This document shows, piece after piece, positions 17,762 to 27,188 of a DNA stretch of 48,417 nucleotides. The stretch's first letter is position 1. Every line of letters begins with the position of its first letter. The notes under the pieces are model-generated. The model did not search any database and had not been told where the DNA came from. It was given only the letters and a program-made list of their open reading frames with translations. The position numbers were made by a program, and so were the translations under genes. The stretch comes from Alkalihalobacillus alcalophilus ATCC 27647 = CGMCC 1.3604 (GTDB lineage Bacteria; Bacillota; Bacilli; Bacillales; Bacillaceae_D), in the NCBI RefSeq assembly GCF_000292245.2, contig NZ_ALPT02000034.1, positions 1 to 48,417 on the forward strand. The letters are read 5' to 3'.

Positions 17762-17992
17762 CTACTCCTCCTTAACACCTTTACAAGTTGTTTGAAAAAG
17801 GGGATTCCTAAGAACACCAGCGTAACCGATAACAACTGCGGTAAGAGTTTGATGTAAAGAATCGAAAGTCAATAAGTTTTCTTTGACAACATTCTCTAGT
17901 TGAGCAACAATCCTTATTGTCCTGTTTTCATTCATAACAAAAAGAGGCAATCGATGGTTCAAAATCGCCCCGTTCGCCCCCTTGTTGATCAC
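17762..17992 (-). pseudogene. Duplicated fragment adjoining Rpn sequences
   Basis: A 76-codon frame begins MINKGANGAILNHRLPLF. It includes VAQLENVVKENLLTF and ends in a short stretch of shifted Rpn text (TLTAVVIGYAG is an out-of-frame reading of the Rpn segment around the YRSCYRL region). The 5' two-thirds is a second copy of sequence at 18342-18507. It is most likely a duplication by-product rather than a gene, and I recognise no family for the GANGAILN part. Confidence 0.5.
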
Positions 17993-18858
17993 ATTAGTTG
18001 TTTAACTTATTCTTTAGCTCCATCAATTCTGCCTGGGATAATTTAGTCAATTCCATAATTAAATCTAAATCCATTTCCTTTTCAAGCATACCAATTGCCA
18101 TTCTCTCTCTTTCTTCTTGTCTTCCTTCTCCTCGAAGAGAAGCCATATCCTTCAATGCTTTCTCACGGGCTTCATATTGCATCCTGATCTTTGGATCCAT
18201 ACTTGCAATCCTTAATTTGTCTACTCCAATTTCTAACATTGGGCCTTGTTTCGCCATTTCTTCCCACCTCGACTCATCAGAATTTGTTAAGAAACGTAGC
18301 CATTTGGCCATACGGTCATTCGCGGTAATCTCCCCGTAATCGATAACAACTGCGGTAAGAGTTTGATAAAATGGATCGAAAATCAATAAGTTTTCTTTGA
18401 CAACATTCTCTAGTTGAACAACAACCCTCTATATCATGTTTGCATTCAAAACAAAAAGAGGCAATCGATAATTCAAAATCGCCCCGTTCGGCCCATTGTT
18501 GATCACATTAGCTGTTTAACTTATTCCTTAGCTCTATCAACTCTACATGAGATAATCTAGTCAATTCCATAATTAAATCTAAATCCATTTCCTTTTCAAG
18601 CATCCTGATTGCCATTCTCTCTCTTTCTTCTTGTTTTCCTTCTTGTCTACCTTCCCCGCGAAGAGAAGCCATGTCCTTTAATGCCTTTTCACGAGCCTCA
18701 TATTGCATTCTGATCTTCGGATCCATACTTGCAATCCTTAATTTGTCTACTCCAATTTCTAACATTGGGTCTTGTTTCGCCATTTCTTCCCACCTCGACT
18801 CATCAGAATTTGTTAAGAAACGTAGCCATTTGGCCATACGGTCATTCGGGGCAACCTC
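17825..18858. repeat. 517-bp tandem duplication (two units)
   Basis: Units of about 517 bp begin with GATAACAACTGCGGTAAGAG at 17825 and 18342. Each contains the GANGAILN segment (about 165 bp) and the 3' part of an Rpn gene (about 350 bp). The left unit is decayed; the right unit merges into the intact Rpn gene. Identity appears roughly 90 percent by eye. The duplication joint removed about 90 bp relative to the intact gene (18870-18955). Confidence 0.8.
17994..18386 (-). pseudogene. Rpn-family nuclease, 3' fragment copy
   Basis: The last 110 or so codons reproduce the C-terminal region of the intact Rpn gene next door (NDRMAKWLRFLTNSDESRWE through the EKEMDLDLIMELTKLS tail and NKLNN). The 5' end (IFDPFYQTLTAVVIDYG) is an out-of-frame version of the parent's IDFRFFPSDSYRSCYRL region. 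The catalytic N-terminal half is absent, so this copy cannot be a nuclease. Confidence 0.85.
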
Positions 18859-19386
18859 CCCTTTTTGATCTAGAATCTTGAACTTTGGCATTTCAAAAAA
18901 ATATAACTTCATTAAGTCATCTGGATAGGCTTCTAGTGTATGATCTTCCCGTAATCGATAGCAACTGCGGTAAGAGTCTGACGGAAAAAATCGAAAGTCA
19001 ATCAGATTAATCGCTACTACTTTTGTTAACTCGATGTATTCTCCACCTTCCCCTAATTGACCTTCATACAGCTTCGATGCATAGTACAACGAACGTTTGT
19101 AGATATTCTTTTGATTCGATAACTGAATTTCTATATTAATATATCCATGCCCTAACACTTTTGCCCTTACATCTAGGATGGACTCCTTATCTTCTAAACT
19201 TTCTTTATTTAATGTTGGATTAAGGACCTCCACCTTCACAAGACTTTGCCCTTCTGGAACATCAAACACATCATTTAAAAAGGCTAATAATAGTTGATTT
19301 GATGCTTCATCCTCGCTTCCAAACAGAAGTTTAAACACAAAATCATTCTTTGGCTTCAACCATTTAATCGGTGTTTGACCTGACAT
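18508..19386 (-). CDS. Rpn family recombination-promoting nuclease / putative transposase (PD-(D/E)XK)
   Basis: The intact 292-residue protein starts MSGQTPIKWLKPKNDFVFKL, the typical Rpn start. The PD-(D/E)XK core is visible as ESILDVRAKVLGHGYINIEIQ: Asp, then the ExQ dyad, about residues 72-93. It is followed by RSLYYASKLYEGQL, and a C-terminal charged helix (REKALKDMASLRGEG, then EERERMAIRMLEKE) common in Bacillus members. These proteins are DNA nucleases that raise RecA-independent recombination. I start at ATG 19386, 11 nt after GAGGGGG; a GTG at 19395 is too close. It is flanked by its own duplicated 3' fragments and by mobile-element relics. Confidence 0.9.
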   Translation of the reverse strand: MSGQTPIKWLKPKNDFVFKLLFGSEDEASNQLLLAFLNDVFDVPEGQSLVKVEVLNPTLNKESLEDKESILDVRAKVLGHGYINIEIQLSNQKNIYKRSLYYASKLYEGQLGEGGEYIELTKVVAINLIDFRFFPSDSYRSCYRLREDHTLEAYPDDLMKLYFFEMPKFKILDQKGEVAPNDRMAKWLRFLTNSDESRWEEMAKQDPMLEIGVDKLRIASMDPKIRMQYEAREKALKDMASLRGEGRQEGKQEERERMAIRMLEKEMDLDLIMELTRLSHVELIELRNKLNS

Positions 19387-19504
19387 CGGTTCCACTTCCC
19401 CCTCGTGTATTCCTTGCTAACAGTATAACATATTTTCAATTTCATCATAAAAAACACTTGACAAAAACACAAGTCATTTTCAGGTTTCTCTCAGTTATTT
19501 TTCC

Positions 19505-19745
19505 GCTCCCTCTCGTAGACAATTTCAAAGATGTTATGCTGAGCAATATTCACTCACTTAGCTGGCCGCACCTTCTCTTCTTTCACTACATCAACCAAGG
19601 GCAACTGTAACTGCTTACTGTAATCATACTTTCTCATTTCACATTCCTAAAATTGAAATAGCCCCTACTCCTACAATGGAAGTAGAGGCATTGGTTGCTT
19701 GTTTCTTAGGCATCTAGTGCTCAAAAGTAATAATAATAGTTAAAT
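19505..19745 (-). pseudogene. Relic of a second mobile-element copy (radC start fused to doubled-HTH gene end)
   Basis: On the minus strand this stretch begins with the same upstream sequence as radC (32.58-32.69 kb): the CATCTAGTGCTCA words and a decayed copy of the CCCCTACTTCC hairpin. It continues with a truncated RadC N-terminus, MRKYDYSKQLQL...EEKVRPAK then stop (intact copy: MRKNEYSKQLQL...EEKVQPAK). At an AATATTG word it jumps to the C-terminus of the doubled-HTH protein (NIAQHNIFEI; intact copy KNIAQRDIFEI, about 22750-22790). This is what a deletion of about 9.7 kb inside a related element would leave. Confidence 0.8.
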
Positions 19746-20007
19746 ATTCAATCATTACTGGTTATACACTTACAACAAATGTTTAGGGCACACTATCTAC
19801 AAAACTTCGAGCTTTCGGGGTTCGATCCTTGTACTAAAAAAGAAAAAGAGTAACCCACATTGGCTACCCCACAATTCGCTAAATTTCCCATTCTTCCTCC
19901 CTCTAAAAACTGGACAAATTCTTACAATCTTCGGGGAGTGACAGTGCACCACTACATAAAGAAACGCTCAAAATCACTTGCTCAATCACTGTAATTGCAG
20001 CAGTTGC

Positions 20008-20598
20008 TTATGAAGCATCATTTGGCCCTAGAGAAATTTCAAAAGTAAGTGTTTGTTGGTAAAGTTCACTACTAAAATCTACTTGAATTAAATTTGTATC
20101 CTTTTTTAATGCATAAGGACCATATGTCTGTACGCTTCTCCCGTGCTTTATTGCCTGAAAGATAGTAGCATCAAAAGGATAATCACTAGAACCAATTGTG
20201 ATATATTCAAGTGCACGATTATCCTCATCAAAAACTTGAAAATCTTCAGGGTTAATTTCTAATTCATCTAATTTATCATCCTCACTCACATATTTATAAG
20301 TATATGTAAGAACTAACATCTGCTTAGTATCTCGAGGCAACCAGTCTAACTCTAAATAGTCTTGATAATTACCATCTACCTCTACAACTTCAACTGAATC
20401 CATCGTGATAGAATAGACATTTTCTGAGTTCTCATTTGTAATAAACGCCTCTTCATTGATCTTATAAATCGTTTCCTCAACTACTTTTTCACTATCCACA
20501 TTAGATGATATATTAGATTTAGCATCCGTTTCGTTTTGACAACCGATAAGAGTTGTTAATAAAGCACTAAACAAGATAATTGAATAAAACTTTTGCAA
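20008..20598 (-). CDS. Putative lipoprotein, function unknown
   Basis: The exported lipoprotein has about 196 residues. A TTG start at 20598 follows GGGGG with 8-nt spacing, then the signal peptide QKFYSIILFSALLTTLIGC with lipobox LIGC. The mature part is acidic. The second half (about 75-196), rich in beta strands (QMLVLTYTYKY, FQVFDEDNRALEYI, YGPYALKKDTNLIQVDF), resembles the immunoglobulin-like DUF4352/DUF5067 type of Gram-positive lipoproteins; this is by pattern only. It lies between flagellin 2 and the element relic, with no obvious operon partner. Confidence 0.8.
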   Translation of the reverse strand: MQKFYSIILFSALLTTLIGCQNETDAKSNISSNVDSEKVVEETIYKINEEAFITNENSENVYSITMDSVEVVEVDGNYQDYLELDWLPRDTKQMLVLTYTYKYVSEDDKLDELEINPEDFQVFDEDNRALEYITIGSSDYPFDATIFQAIKHGRSVQTYGPYALKKDTNLIQVDFSSELYQQTLTFEISLGPNDAS

Positions 20599-20755
20599 AG
20601 ATATAACCCCCAAATAATAATAACAATAAAATATTAACCTATTTACTTTATGCTTTACTTGTAAATCTTTAGTAACCCAGGCTCTCGCCGAATCATAAAT
20701 ACCTTATAGAAGTGCATTTTTGCATTACAATTAAAGACATTTCCTTCTCCTTCAT

Positions 20756-20786
20756 TAAAAAGAGACCCTAGCATAACTAGAGCCTC
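20756..20786 (-). terminator. Terminator of the second flagellin
   Basis: On the minus strand GAGGCTCTAG and CTAGGGTCTC pair with two G-U pairs, followed by five T. It is nearly identical to the terminator of the main flagellin (33672-33701), so the 3' ends of both flagellin genes share ancestry beyond the coding region. Confidence 0.88.
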
Positions 20787-20806
20787 CCTTAAGTTAAAAA
20801 TTAAAA

Positions 20807-22276
20807 TTATCCAAGTAACTGAAGAACAGCTTGTGGAGCTTGGTTAGCTTGTGCAAGCATTGCTTGAGAAGCTTGAGAAAGAATGTTGTTCTTCGTCATT
20901 TCCATTACTTCACGAGCCATGTCTACGTCACGAACTCGAGATTCTGCTGCTTGTAGGTTTTCAGCAGATGTGTTTAGGTTGTTGATTGTGTGATCTAAAC
21001 GGTTTTGAGTAGCACCAAGCATAGAACGCTCTGCAGAAACTTTTTCAATAGCATTGTTGATCGTTTTAATAGCTGCATTTGCTGCTTCCTGAGAAGAAAC
21101 ATCAATACCGCCAGAACCTTTTACTTCAAGAGTTGCATTGTCATCTAATGCTGCACCAACAGAGAACATAACTTTAGCATCACCAATTACATTTGCAGCT
21201 AAACCAGTAGCATCTCCATCTAAACTCAAATCAGCTGGATTGTAGTAGTCAGTTCCGTTAAATGAAATTCCAGCTAACTTTCCATTAGAATCAAGTAAAA
21301 CAGAATCGATTTCATCATAAGCAGACTCAGTAGCATGCCATGAAATTCCTTCAAAGTAATCGGCATCATCAGCAGCAAGATTTCCTCCTGCTTCCGTAAC
21401 TACTTTATATGTCCCTGTTTGGAGACCATTAGTATCGATAGTTGCAGTTGCTTTAATATTACTAATAGAACCATCACTATTATCAGCTGACAATGTTACA
21501 GTTCCATTAGTAACTTTATCATCAAAACTAATCTCTCCAGCAGCATCGGTATTCGCTGAGCTTAAATTACTAGCTTTATAAGCTCCATCTAAAAGTTTGA
21601 AATCTTTACCGTCTTGGCTTGTAGCAACAACTTCACCTTTGTCATTAGCTAAACCATAGTTAGCTACTTCACCATCAGCTAAAGTTACATTGTCAAGTTT
21701 TACAACATTTAGAGTTTGCTCACCAGCTACTAAACCTACATCATCTAAGTCCCCACCAGTAGCAGCAGTGCCTGAACCTTCAATCTTATATGTTGCTTGT
21801 CCTTCACCACCGCCAGAAACACCCAATGCTTGAGCACTCATTGCATTAATGGATAAAGAAATATTTTGATCTTTGTTTGCACCAATATGGAACTTCCCTT
21901 TGAAATCTCCGCCAAGAAGATTTTGTGTATTAAATTCAGTAGTATCAGCAATACGAGTAATTTCCGCTGCTAACTGATCAACCTCTTTTTGAATTTCTCC
22001 ACGGTCAACTTCAGTATTAGTATCATTCGCAGATTGAACTGCTAATTCACGCATACGTTGAAGGATAGAATGTGTTTCTTGAAGTCCACCCTCAGCAGTC
22101 TGAATCATAGAAATCCCATCTTGAGCATTACGAGAAGCTTGATCCAAACCACGAATCTGTCCACGCATTTTCTCAGAGATTGCTAAACCTGCTGCATCGT
22201 CTCCAGCTTTGTTAATACGAAGACCTGAAGCCAACTTCTCCATTGCATTTTGTCCGTTTTGTTGGTTAACACCCAT
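20807..22276 (-). CDS. Second flagellin, 5' end replaced, probably silent
   Basis: The flagellin homology runs from RQMGVNQQNGQNAMEKL through LASGLRINKAGDDAAGLAI and EFNTQNLLGG to a canonical D0/D1 C-terminus ending QAMLAQANQAPQAVLQLLG. Compared with flagellin 1, the first 13-14 residues (MIINNNIPAMNTY) are missing: upstream of RQMG the text is unrelated (GIPFGIGKSEVTL). The frame stays open to a TTG at 22414, but that extension runs through an intrinsic terminator (22384-22411) and has no sigma-D promoter, CsrA site or good Shine-Dalgarno. It probably yields no normal flagellin. It may act as a silent sequence donor for recombination with flagellin 1. The central domain differs fully from that of flagellin 1. 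Confidence 0.85.
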   Translation of the reverse strand: MGVNQQNGQNAMEKLASGLRINKAGDDAAGLAISEKMRGQIRGLDQASRNAQDGISMIQTAEGGLQETHSILQRMRELAVQSANDTNTEVDRGEIQKEVDQLAAEITRIADTTEFNTQNLLGGDFKGKFHIGANKDQNISLSINAMSAQALGVSGGGEGQATYKIEGSGTAATGGDLDDVGLVAGEQTLNVVKLDNVTLADGEVANYGLANDKGEVVATSQDGKDFKLLDGAYKASNLSSANTDAAGEISFDDKVTNGTVTLSADNSDGSISNIKATATIDTNGLQTGTYKVVTEAGGNLAADDADYFEGISWHATESAYDEIDSVLLDSNGKLAGISFNGTDYYNPADLSLDGDATGLAANVIGDAKVMFSVGAALDDNATLEVKGSGGIDVSSQEAANAAIKTINNAIEKVSAERSMLGATQNRLDHTINNLNTSAENLQAAESRVRDVDMAREVMEMTKNNILSQASQAMLAQANQAPQAVLQLLG

Positions 22277-22383
22277 CTGACGAAGAGTGACCTCACTTTT
22301 TCCAATCCCAAAAGGAATCCCAATGACTCTCAAACCTACTCGTAGCAAGCACTCCAGCAATCCTAGTTGAGCAACATTAGTGC

Positions 22384-22411
22384 AAAAAAACAGAACGGAA
22401 AGTTCCGTTCT
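22384..22411 (-). terminator. Intrinsic terminator just 5' of the second flagellin
   Basis: AGAACGGAA and TTCCGTTCT form a perfect 9-bp stem (22392-22411) with a tiny loop, followed on the minus strand by a G and then seven T (22384-22390). It would stop transcripts coming from the mobile element before they reach the second flagellin. Confidence 0.88.
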
Positions 22412-22427
22412 CAAAACATAGAATGCC

Positions 22428-22577
22428 TCAATAGTTTGGAAGCATAATGCTCAAAAGAAAGATTTCCATTAGATCACCAAATGGTAGTGTGGCAATCCCA
22501 ATGGTGACAATGGCTTTCTCTCCACCTGATCTTGTGACAAACTCTAAGAAAACCTTCTCTAGTTGTGCAATCTAGTT
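22428..22577 (-). pseudogene. Unidentified coding remnant at the left end of the element
   Basis: From a stop codon onward, a 49-codon open stretch reads IAQLEKVFLEFVTRSGGEKA, then IVTIGIATLPFGDLMEIF and MLPNY, then stop. No start codon or ribosome-binding site precedes it. The opening nucleotide words (CTCTAGTTG-GCAA on the plus strand) recur at 17.9, 18.4 and 22.37 kb. I recognise no family. Confidence 0.4.
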
Positions 22578-22681
22578 TTTCCAGTAAACCCCCACTTGAC
22601 CCTAACGTAGTGTCAGAACCAACATCATTGTCAACTTGGTCGCTACTGACGATGAAAACGGCACAAAACGGCTACGACTTG

Positions 22682-23473
22682 CTAACCTCTCTCTAACATA
22701 GTCGTCACTTCTCTCTCGTAACCGAATTCTAGAAAGAATCGAACAAGAGCAATCTCAAAGATGTCACGCTGAGCAATATTTTTCTCCTTGCTGTAATCTC
22801 GAATCATTTGATCTAACTGATTGCTCATGTGGACTGACTTCGTGACAAAGATACCTGGAACTGAGTACCTTGGAAGACCTTGTGCTCCCTTCGATTGAAC
22901 TGACATCTTGTCAATCAACTCAACCAATACTTGTTGATTTTCGTCTAGGTACTGCAATAATGGTAAGTACCTGCCCAACGAACCTAGCTCACTCGTAGAT
23001 GGAAAAGCCACTACTCCCTCAACATCATCTTCGTGGTCTTTAGGGGCTGCCCCAGTTGCCACAACTTCTGGACCAGGCTCTTGATCTAAGATGTAGTTGT
23101 TTCTGTCTGCATCCCAAACATACCCTTTGGAAGTCATGTACAAAGCTAGTGCTCTCGCATTCTCAAAATCTAGTTTCTCTGCAATCTCCTTCGCATTCCA
23201 TTGCTTCTTCGCAAACAAGGCAACCACTTCATCAGCTTTACTAACTCTAAAATTGACACTTTGTGTTGAGCTATTCTGACCATTGAGGATATAGTTTCCA
23301 ATGCTTTTGTCAAAGGTGTAACCCTCTAATCGAAAAGCATTGTCTAAAGAACGATAGGTACTGTAACCTAAATCGGCAGCAACCTCTTCCCTGCTTTTTC
23401 CACGACTAATTTCTTCCCTCGCTAACTGTAACTTTTCTCTTTTGGTCAATTCATGAATCGCTTTTTCCATCAT
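22682..23473 (-). CDS. Element DNA-binding protein with doubled HTH repeats
   Basis: The 263-residue product starts at ATG 23473 after AAAGGAGAG. Two similar halves are visible in the N-terminal 130 residues: SREEVAADLGYSTYRSLDNA...YTFDKSIGNYIL and NAKEIAEKLDFENARALALY...YVWDADRNNYIL. Each looks like a helix-turn-helix followed by a G-Y-x-(F/W)-D-x-x-x-x-(N)-Y-I-L tail. A C-terminal segment (about 205-255: GIFVTKSVHMSNQLDQMI, then KEKNIAQRDIFEIALVRFFL) is like a ribbon-helix-helix or dimerisation module. The architecture suggests a replication initiator, partition-type or transcription regulator protein; I do not recognise a named family. It is encoded next to a tyrosine recombinase. A relic of its C-terminus lies at 19.5 kb. 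Confidence 0.75.
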   Translation of the reverse strand: MMEKAIHELTKREKLQLAREEISRGKSREEVAADLGYSTYRSLDNAFRLEGYTFDKSIGNYILNGQNSSTQSVNFRVSKADEVVALFAKKQWNAKEIAEKLDFENARALALYMTSKGYVWDADRNNYILDQEPGPEVVATGAAPKDHEDDVEGVVAFPSTSELGSLGRYLPLLQYLDENQQVLVELIDKMSVQSKGAQGLPRYSVPGIFVTKSVHMSNQLDQMIRDYSKEKNIAQRDIFEIALVRFFLEFGYEREVTTMLERG

Positions 23474-23528
23474 TCTTCTCTCCTTTGAAAAGGACTTCCT
23501 TAACATCTGCTAAGAAAGTCCTTTGTGA

Positions 23529-24386
23529 TTATAGTACATCAACTGCTTCCTCTAACTGTGACATAGACGCATGGGTATAAATTGAAGTGGTCTTGAGATC
23601 AGAATGTCCCAAAAGTTTGGACACACTGACGATGTTAACATTCTTCTCGACCAAACGTGATGCAAACGAGTGCCTGAACGAGTGCGGTGTAATGGTTCGC
23701 TTCCACCCCAATGCTTGTCTAGTCTCACGAACAAGGGCTTGGACTCGTACCTTTGACAATCGACCTGTTTTCTCTGTCGCAAAGAAGGCATCAGATTCCA
23801 CTCTCCACTGGCAATAATCCACTAAGATGTCATACAACTTGTCTGCAATAGGAATCGTCCTAGACTTGTTTCCCTTCCCATTACGAACATAGATCTTCCT
23901 CTTCTCCATATCAACATCTTCCACATCAAGTGCCAACGCTTCAGCAATTCTTAGTCCTGAGTAGAAAAGCGTAAGAACAACGACCTTGCCAAGTTTGTGT
24001 GTCATCTTCGCTACAAACTCCATCACTTCTTGCTCTGTCAAATAGTCACGCTCCTTCTGTGGAATGCGAACAGGCTTGATTTCAGAAGCAATGTCAACAG
24101 TGCACCATTTCTTCTTCCAAGCCAACTGAAAAAACATCTTCAAAGCAATGTGCATACGCTTCATGCTAGATGGCTTGTACTGCCGTTCTTCTCTAAGCAT
24201 GAACAGAAACTTCTCAACGTCCTCTAACACAATGTCTTCGGTAAAGACCTGACAGTTGAACTGTTGTTGCAGCCACTTCTCAAAGAAGGTCAAATCCTGG
24301 GTGTAACCAGTAATCGTTGCTTTGCTCCTGCCTAGTGCCTTTAGGTCATCAACAAACAATGAAATGTGCTCTTGAAAAAGCATCAT
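23529..24386 (-). CDS. Tyrosine recombinase 1 of the integrated element
   Basis: This XerC/D-like integrase has about 286 residues. The N-terminal SAM-like core-binding domain (about 1-95, LGRSKATITGYTQDL) precedes the catalytic domain. Catalytic residues visible are Arg in YSGLRIAEAL, H-x-x-R in TPHSFRHSFASRL, His in LLGHSDLKTTS and Tyr in SIYTHAS. I choose ATG 24386 (AGGAG 5 nt upstream). It probably catalyses element integration or excision, or dimer resolution. It is preceded by a CCGTCAGT-motif region. A second recombinase lies 6 kb away at the other side of the element. Confidence 0.93.
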   Translation of the reverse strand: MMLFQEHISLFVDDLKALGRSKATITGYTQDLTFFEKWLQQQFNCQVFTEDIVLEDVEKFLFMLREERQYKPSSMKRMHIALKMFFQLAWKKKWCTVDIASEIKPVRIPQKERDYLTEQEVMEFVAKMTHKLGKVVVLTLFYSGLRIAEALALDVEDVDMEKRKIYVRNGKGNKSRTIPIADKLYDILVDYCQWRVESDAFFATEKTGRLSKVRVQALVRETRQALGWKRTITPHSFRHSFASRLVEKNVNIVSVSKLLGHSDLKTTSIYTHASMSQLEEAVDVL

Positions 24387-24465
24387 ACCATCTCCTCTCA
24401 TTTCCTATATCTGGTATATAATATATGGATATAAAATAAGTTAATCCAATTTCTGTAAATTGTTT

Positions 24466-24540
24466 TGTCCCCTAAATACCGTCAGTGCCGTCAGTACCAT
24501 CAATGGACGGTAAGGACAACACTGCCGACAAAAATGGGTC
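24466..24540 (-). promoter_or_regulatory. CCGTCAGT-motif region 1 (upstream of recombinase 1)
   Basis: The plus strand shows CCGTCAGT at 24479-24486 and 24488-24495, followed by TACC. An inverted ACGGTAAGG lies near 24507, and further related words (GCCGACAAAA) are present. It lies about 90 nt upstream of recombinase 1 and about 25 nt downstream of the primase-helicase stop. It shares its layout with regions at 27.83, 29.2 and 31.5 kb. Likely an operator or iteron-type site; the bound protein is unknown. Confidence 0.65.
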
Positions 24541-24565
24541 AAGTTGGTGGTTAGCCCGCAATCAA

Positions 24566-27106
24566 CTAGGCTAGATCTTCCTCAAAATCATAGTCATCAT
24601 CTTCGTCATGGAGAGGACGGTGTAATGCTTTTTCACCTGTTCCGCCTTCTTGTTTCATCTCAACATGCTTTTCTAAGGTGATTTTCTTAAAGTCTCCTGC
24701 ATGGCGAATGTCATAATAGATCCCGATCTCTTCTAGGTTGGACTTCACTTCTTTGAGACGTTTGCTGAGAACATTGGCATCTTTCGCCCATGTTTTGACT
24801 CTGGTGTTGATCCGTTCTCTCTCGGCTGTTCTTTCTAGCTCTTTTAGAAGTGAGGACACACTTCCTGACCAATTCGACGTATTTTTGAGCAGTGCGATCA
24901 CTGCAGCCGCTACTGGATGAGAGGCTAAAGCTTCCTCATTCGCTGTGTCTTGGTTACTCAGATAGGCTTTACGGAATTCATCTCCTCCTAAGCCAAGAAC
25001 TTCTGCAATGGCATAACCCCAATACGTGAAGTCTGCCATTCTTCCAACCTCTTCTAGCTCAGTCTCATCATATTGAGGGATGGCTTCTGAGATGCCATTG
25101 AAGATAGCACCTAAAAACTTAGGTATATCTGCTTCAAATGACTTCCATATCGTTCTCTCAGACTGTCTTTCTGATTTAGGGATTCTTTCTAATTCTAAAA
25201 CGATGGAACGATCAAGTAAGTCAGGTCTAGTTGCAACAATGTTAATACCATTCAAAGAAACACTTCTTTTGAATCTTAGAATGGTCTCATCACTATCCGT
25301 GTAAAGTGTTCTTTTCGTAAAAGCCCCACCAGTCGCAGCCATACAAAGCATGTCACTTTTCTCAGCTGATAATGTGTCTAGGTTGTCAAAGCAAGGCATA
25401 TAGTTGTTGGAAAGGACAATTGCTAAATCTGATTTTGATGTCGGCATGGACAAGAGATCCTGCATGGCTGGATCAACAATTCGCTTGACCATTCTCATCG
25501 TGGTTGACTTGGCGGCTCCTTTTTCGCCAAAGAGTACGAGAATGACATGAGCAATCTCTGGTAAAAAACAACTCACTAGATAGGTTGTAAACAGAACTGT
25601 GTCAGAATGCTTTTTGAAACGAAAGTGCTTTTTCACAAGATCGAATAGCTGATTAGGCTGCACCGCAAAGTCTGGCTCCACCTGTTCTTTCATGTTTCGA
25701 TTACGTGTAAAAAGAATAGGTGGATTCTCCTCGATCCAGCAACCTTCTTCGTTGACTTTCACTACTCGCCAGTCAGAGTCACAAAGATCATAGTAGAAAC
25801 TTCCATCCTCCTCAGCAATCCGCTTTTGGAGCGTCCTTTCATCATTATCATCAGAAAAAATAGCTTTCATCTCTAGCACCTTTAGGGCTTGACTTATTGC
25901 GTCACTACCAGGAGCTGAGTTCGTATGCTCAAAGTACAGCTTCGTTAGGTACAGCTTGAACTTTTGGCTTTTCATCTCCATCACTTCCCAATGTCCATTC
26001 TTTTGAATGGCAACAAAAGGCTCTTCGATGTCGTTTCTAAAGTATTGAAAGTTTTCCGCTAGTTTGATGATAATGTCTGATTGTTTTTCTTCTTCTCCAA
26101 CTGAAGTAACTTCATCTTCTTGCACTAAATCACGCAAGGACTTCCAGTTCTCACCACTACAAGTATTATGATGGCATCCAGCAGCTAGTCCTCCACTGTC
26201 GTATTGTATGATGTAGGCAGAATTGTCTGTATGGTCACTGTTCCATGGGCATGTACCGAGAATATACTTTGTGGCATTCCCACCATAGGCAGCACTATAG
26301 GCTAGATCTAGATTATGCTTTTGAATGAACTCATTCACATCTAACGTTTTTCCTTTAGCAACTTTCTTTGAAGGTTTCTCTTCTTTAGGCTTTTTAGCAG
26401 CAATCTTTTGGATCTGACTTTGACTTATCCCATTCAATTGGGCAGGTACTTTTACAATTTTGGACCAACGATGTGGACGATCTGTTGTATTATCACCTTT
26501 ACATGCTTTTGTACCGTAGAACTTGACGATTCTAGATGGGTTGTAAGTCGTCACATCTACTTGAGCCTTGTCTGTTGAGTAGAGAAAATCCAATGCTGCT
26601 AAAAAAGCTTTGATCATTTCAACATTTCCCTTCGTATTATCTAGGTCAACTGCTAGCAACATATGATAGCCATTCCCACTGTCTGCCACAACGGGTTCTG
26701 AAAAGCCCTCTTCCATTAGATCTTTTCTAATCTTTTTTACCAATTCTAGAGCGGATTTCTTTTCGTCCTCTGAGGACGAAATACCACTAGCTCTCATGGG
26801 ATCAATGTCAATCAAGATTTTCTGTATTCTTTCGATATCACCATCTTGACTAGACGTTTTCGCATACGTTTGTAAGCGGTTCTTGCATCTAGCTAGTAGT
26901 TCTTTTTTTACTGGATTCAACGTAATGTAGATGTCATACTTTCCGATGTACTTCTTCACGGCTTGTACTAGTGAATCATGGTCATCAAAGTAGCCTGAGA
27001 TTGTTCCTTTGTCTGTTTTGAGAATACGAACCTCTATTACTTCATTGTCCTTTTTCAATTTTTCTAATGTGCTTAGTAGTTCTGATTGCTTTGTTCCATC
27101 AATCAT
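24566..27106 (-). CDS. Element primase-helicase (replication protein)
   Basis: This large protein of 846 residues combines a primase-like N-terminus and a helicase-like ATPase. An AEP-type acidic motif is seen at KILIDIDPMRASG (about 95), with SGNGYHMLLAVDLDN about 55 residues later and VDVTTYNPSRIVKFYGTKA, all typical of plasmid/phage RepB-like primases. A zinc-binding segment follows (GTCPWNSDHTDNSAY...CHHNTCSG, about 285-320). The C-terminal half has Walker A LFGEKGAAKSTTM (about 520), a Walker B-like PCFDNLDTL and an arginine-finger-like region near RPDLLDRS. The C-terminus is highly acidic. I prefer the ATG at 27106. It implies the element replicates, or once did, as a plasmid or excised circle. 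Confidence 0.85.
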   Translation of the reverse strand: MIDGTKQSELLSTLEKLKKDNEVIEVRILKTDKGTISGYFDDHDSLVQAVKKYIGKYDIYITLNPVKKELLARCKNRLQTYAKTSSQDGDIERIQKILIDIDPMRASGISSSEDEKKSALELVKKIRKDLMEEGFSEPVVADSGNGYHMLLAVDLDNTKGNVEMIKAFLAALDFLYSTDKAQVDVTTYNPSRIVKFYGTKACKGDNTTDRPHRWSKIVKVPAQLNGISQSQIQKIAAKKPKEEKPSKKVAKGKTLDVNEFIQKHNLDLAYSAAYGGNATKYILGTCPWNSDHTDNSAYIIQYDSGGLAAGCHHNTCSGENWKSLRDLVQEDEVTSVGEEEKQSDIIIKLAENFQYFRNDIEEPFVAIQKNGHWEVMEMKSQKFKLYLTKLYFEHTNSAPGSDAISQALKVLEMKAIFSDDNDERTLQKRIAEEDGSFYYDLCDSDWRVVKVNEEGCWIEENPPILFTRNRNMKEQVEPDFAVQPNQLFDLVKKHFRFKKHSDTVLFTTYLVSCFLPEIAHVILVLFGEKGAAKSTTMRMVKRIVDPAMQDLLSMPTSKSDLAIVLSNNYMPCFDNLDTLSAEKSDMLCMAATGGAFTKRTLYTDSDETILRFKRSVSLNGINIVATRPDLLDRSIVLELERIPKSERQSERTIWKSFEADIPKFLGAIFNGISEAIPQYDETELEEVGRMADFTYWGYAIAEVLGLGGDEFRKAYLSNQDTANEEALASHPVAAAVIALLKNTSNWSGSVSSLLKELERTAERERINTRVKTWAKDANVLSKRLKEVKSNLEEIGIYYDIRHAGDFKKITLEKHVEMKQEGGTGEKALHRPLHDEDDDYDFEEDLA

Positions 27107-27133
27107 GACCAATTTTCCCCCTTCATTTTTACT

Positions 27134-27165
27134 CCCTTGTAGACGATTCGTTCCGTCTACAAGGG
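27134..27165 (-). other. Perfect hairpin before the primase-helicase gene
   Basis: CCCTTGTAGACG (27134-27145) and CGTCTACAAGGG (27154-27165) form a 12-bp perfect stem with an 8-nt loop between the SSB-like gene and the primase-helicase gene. No T-run follows on either strand, so a factor-binding, RNA-processing or translational-control role is more likely than termination. Confidence 0.7.
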
Positions 27166-27188
27166 AAATCGTTTCTTATTTCCTTCTT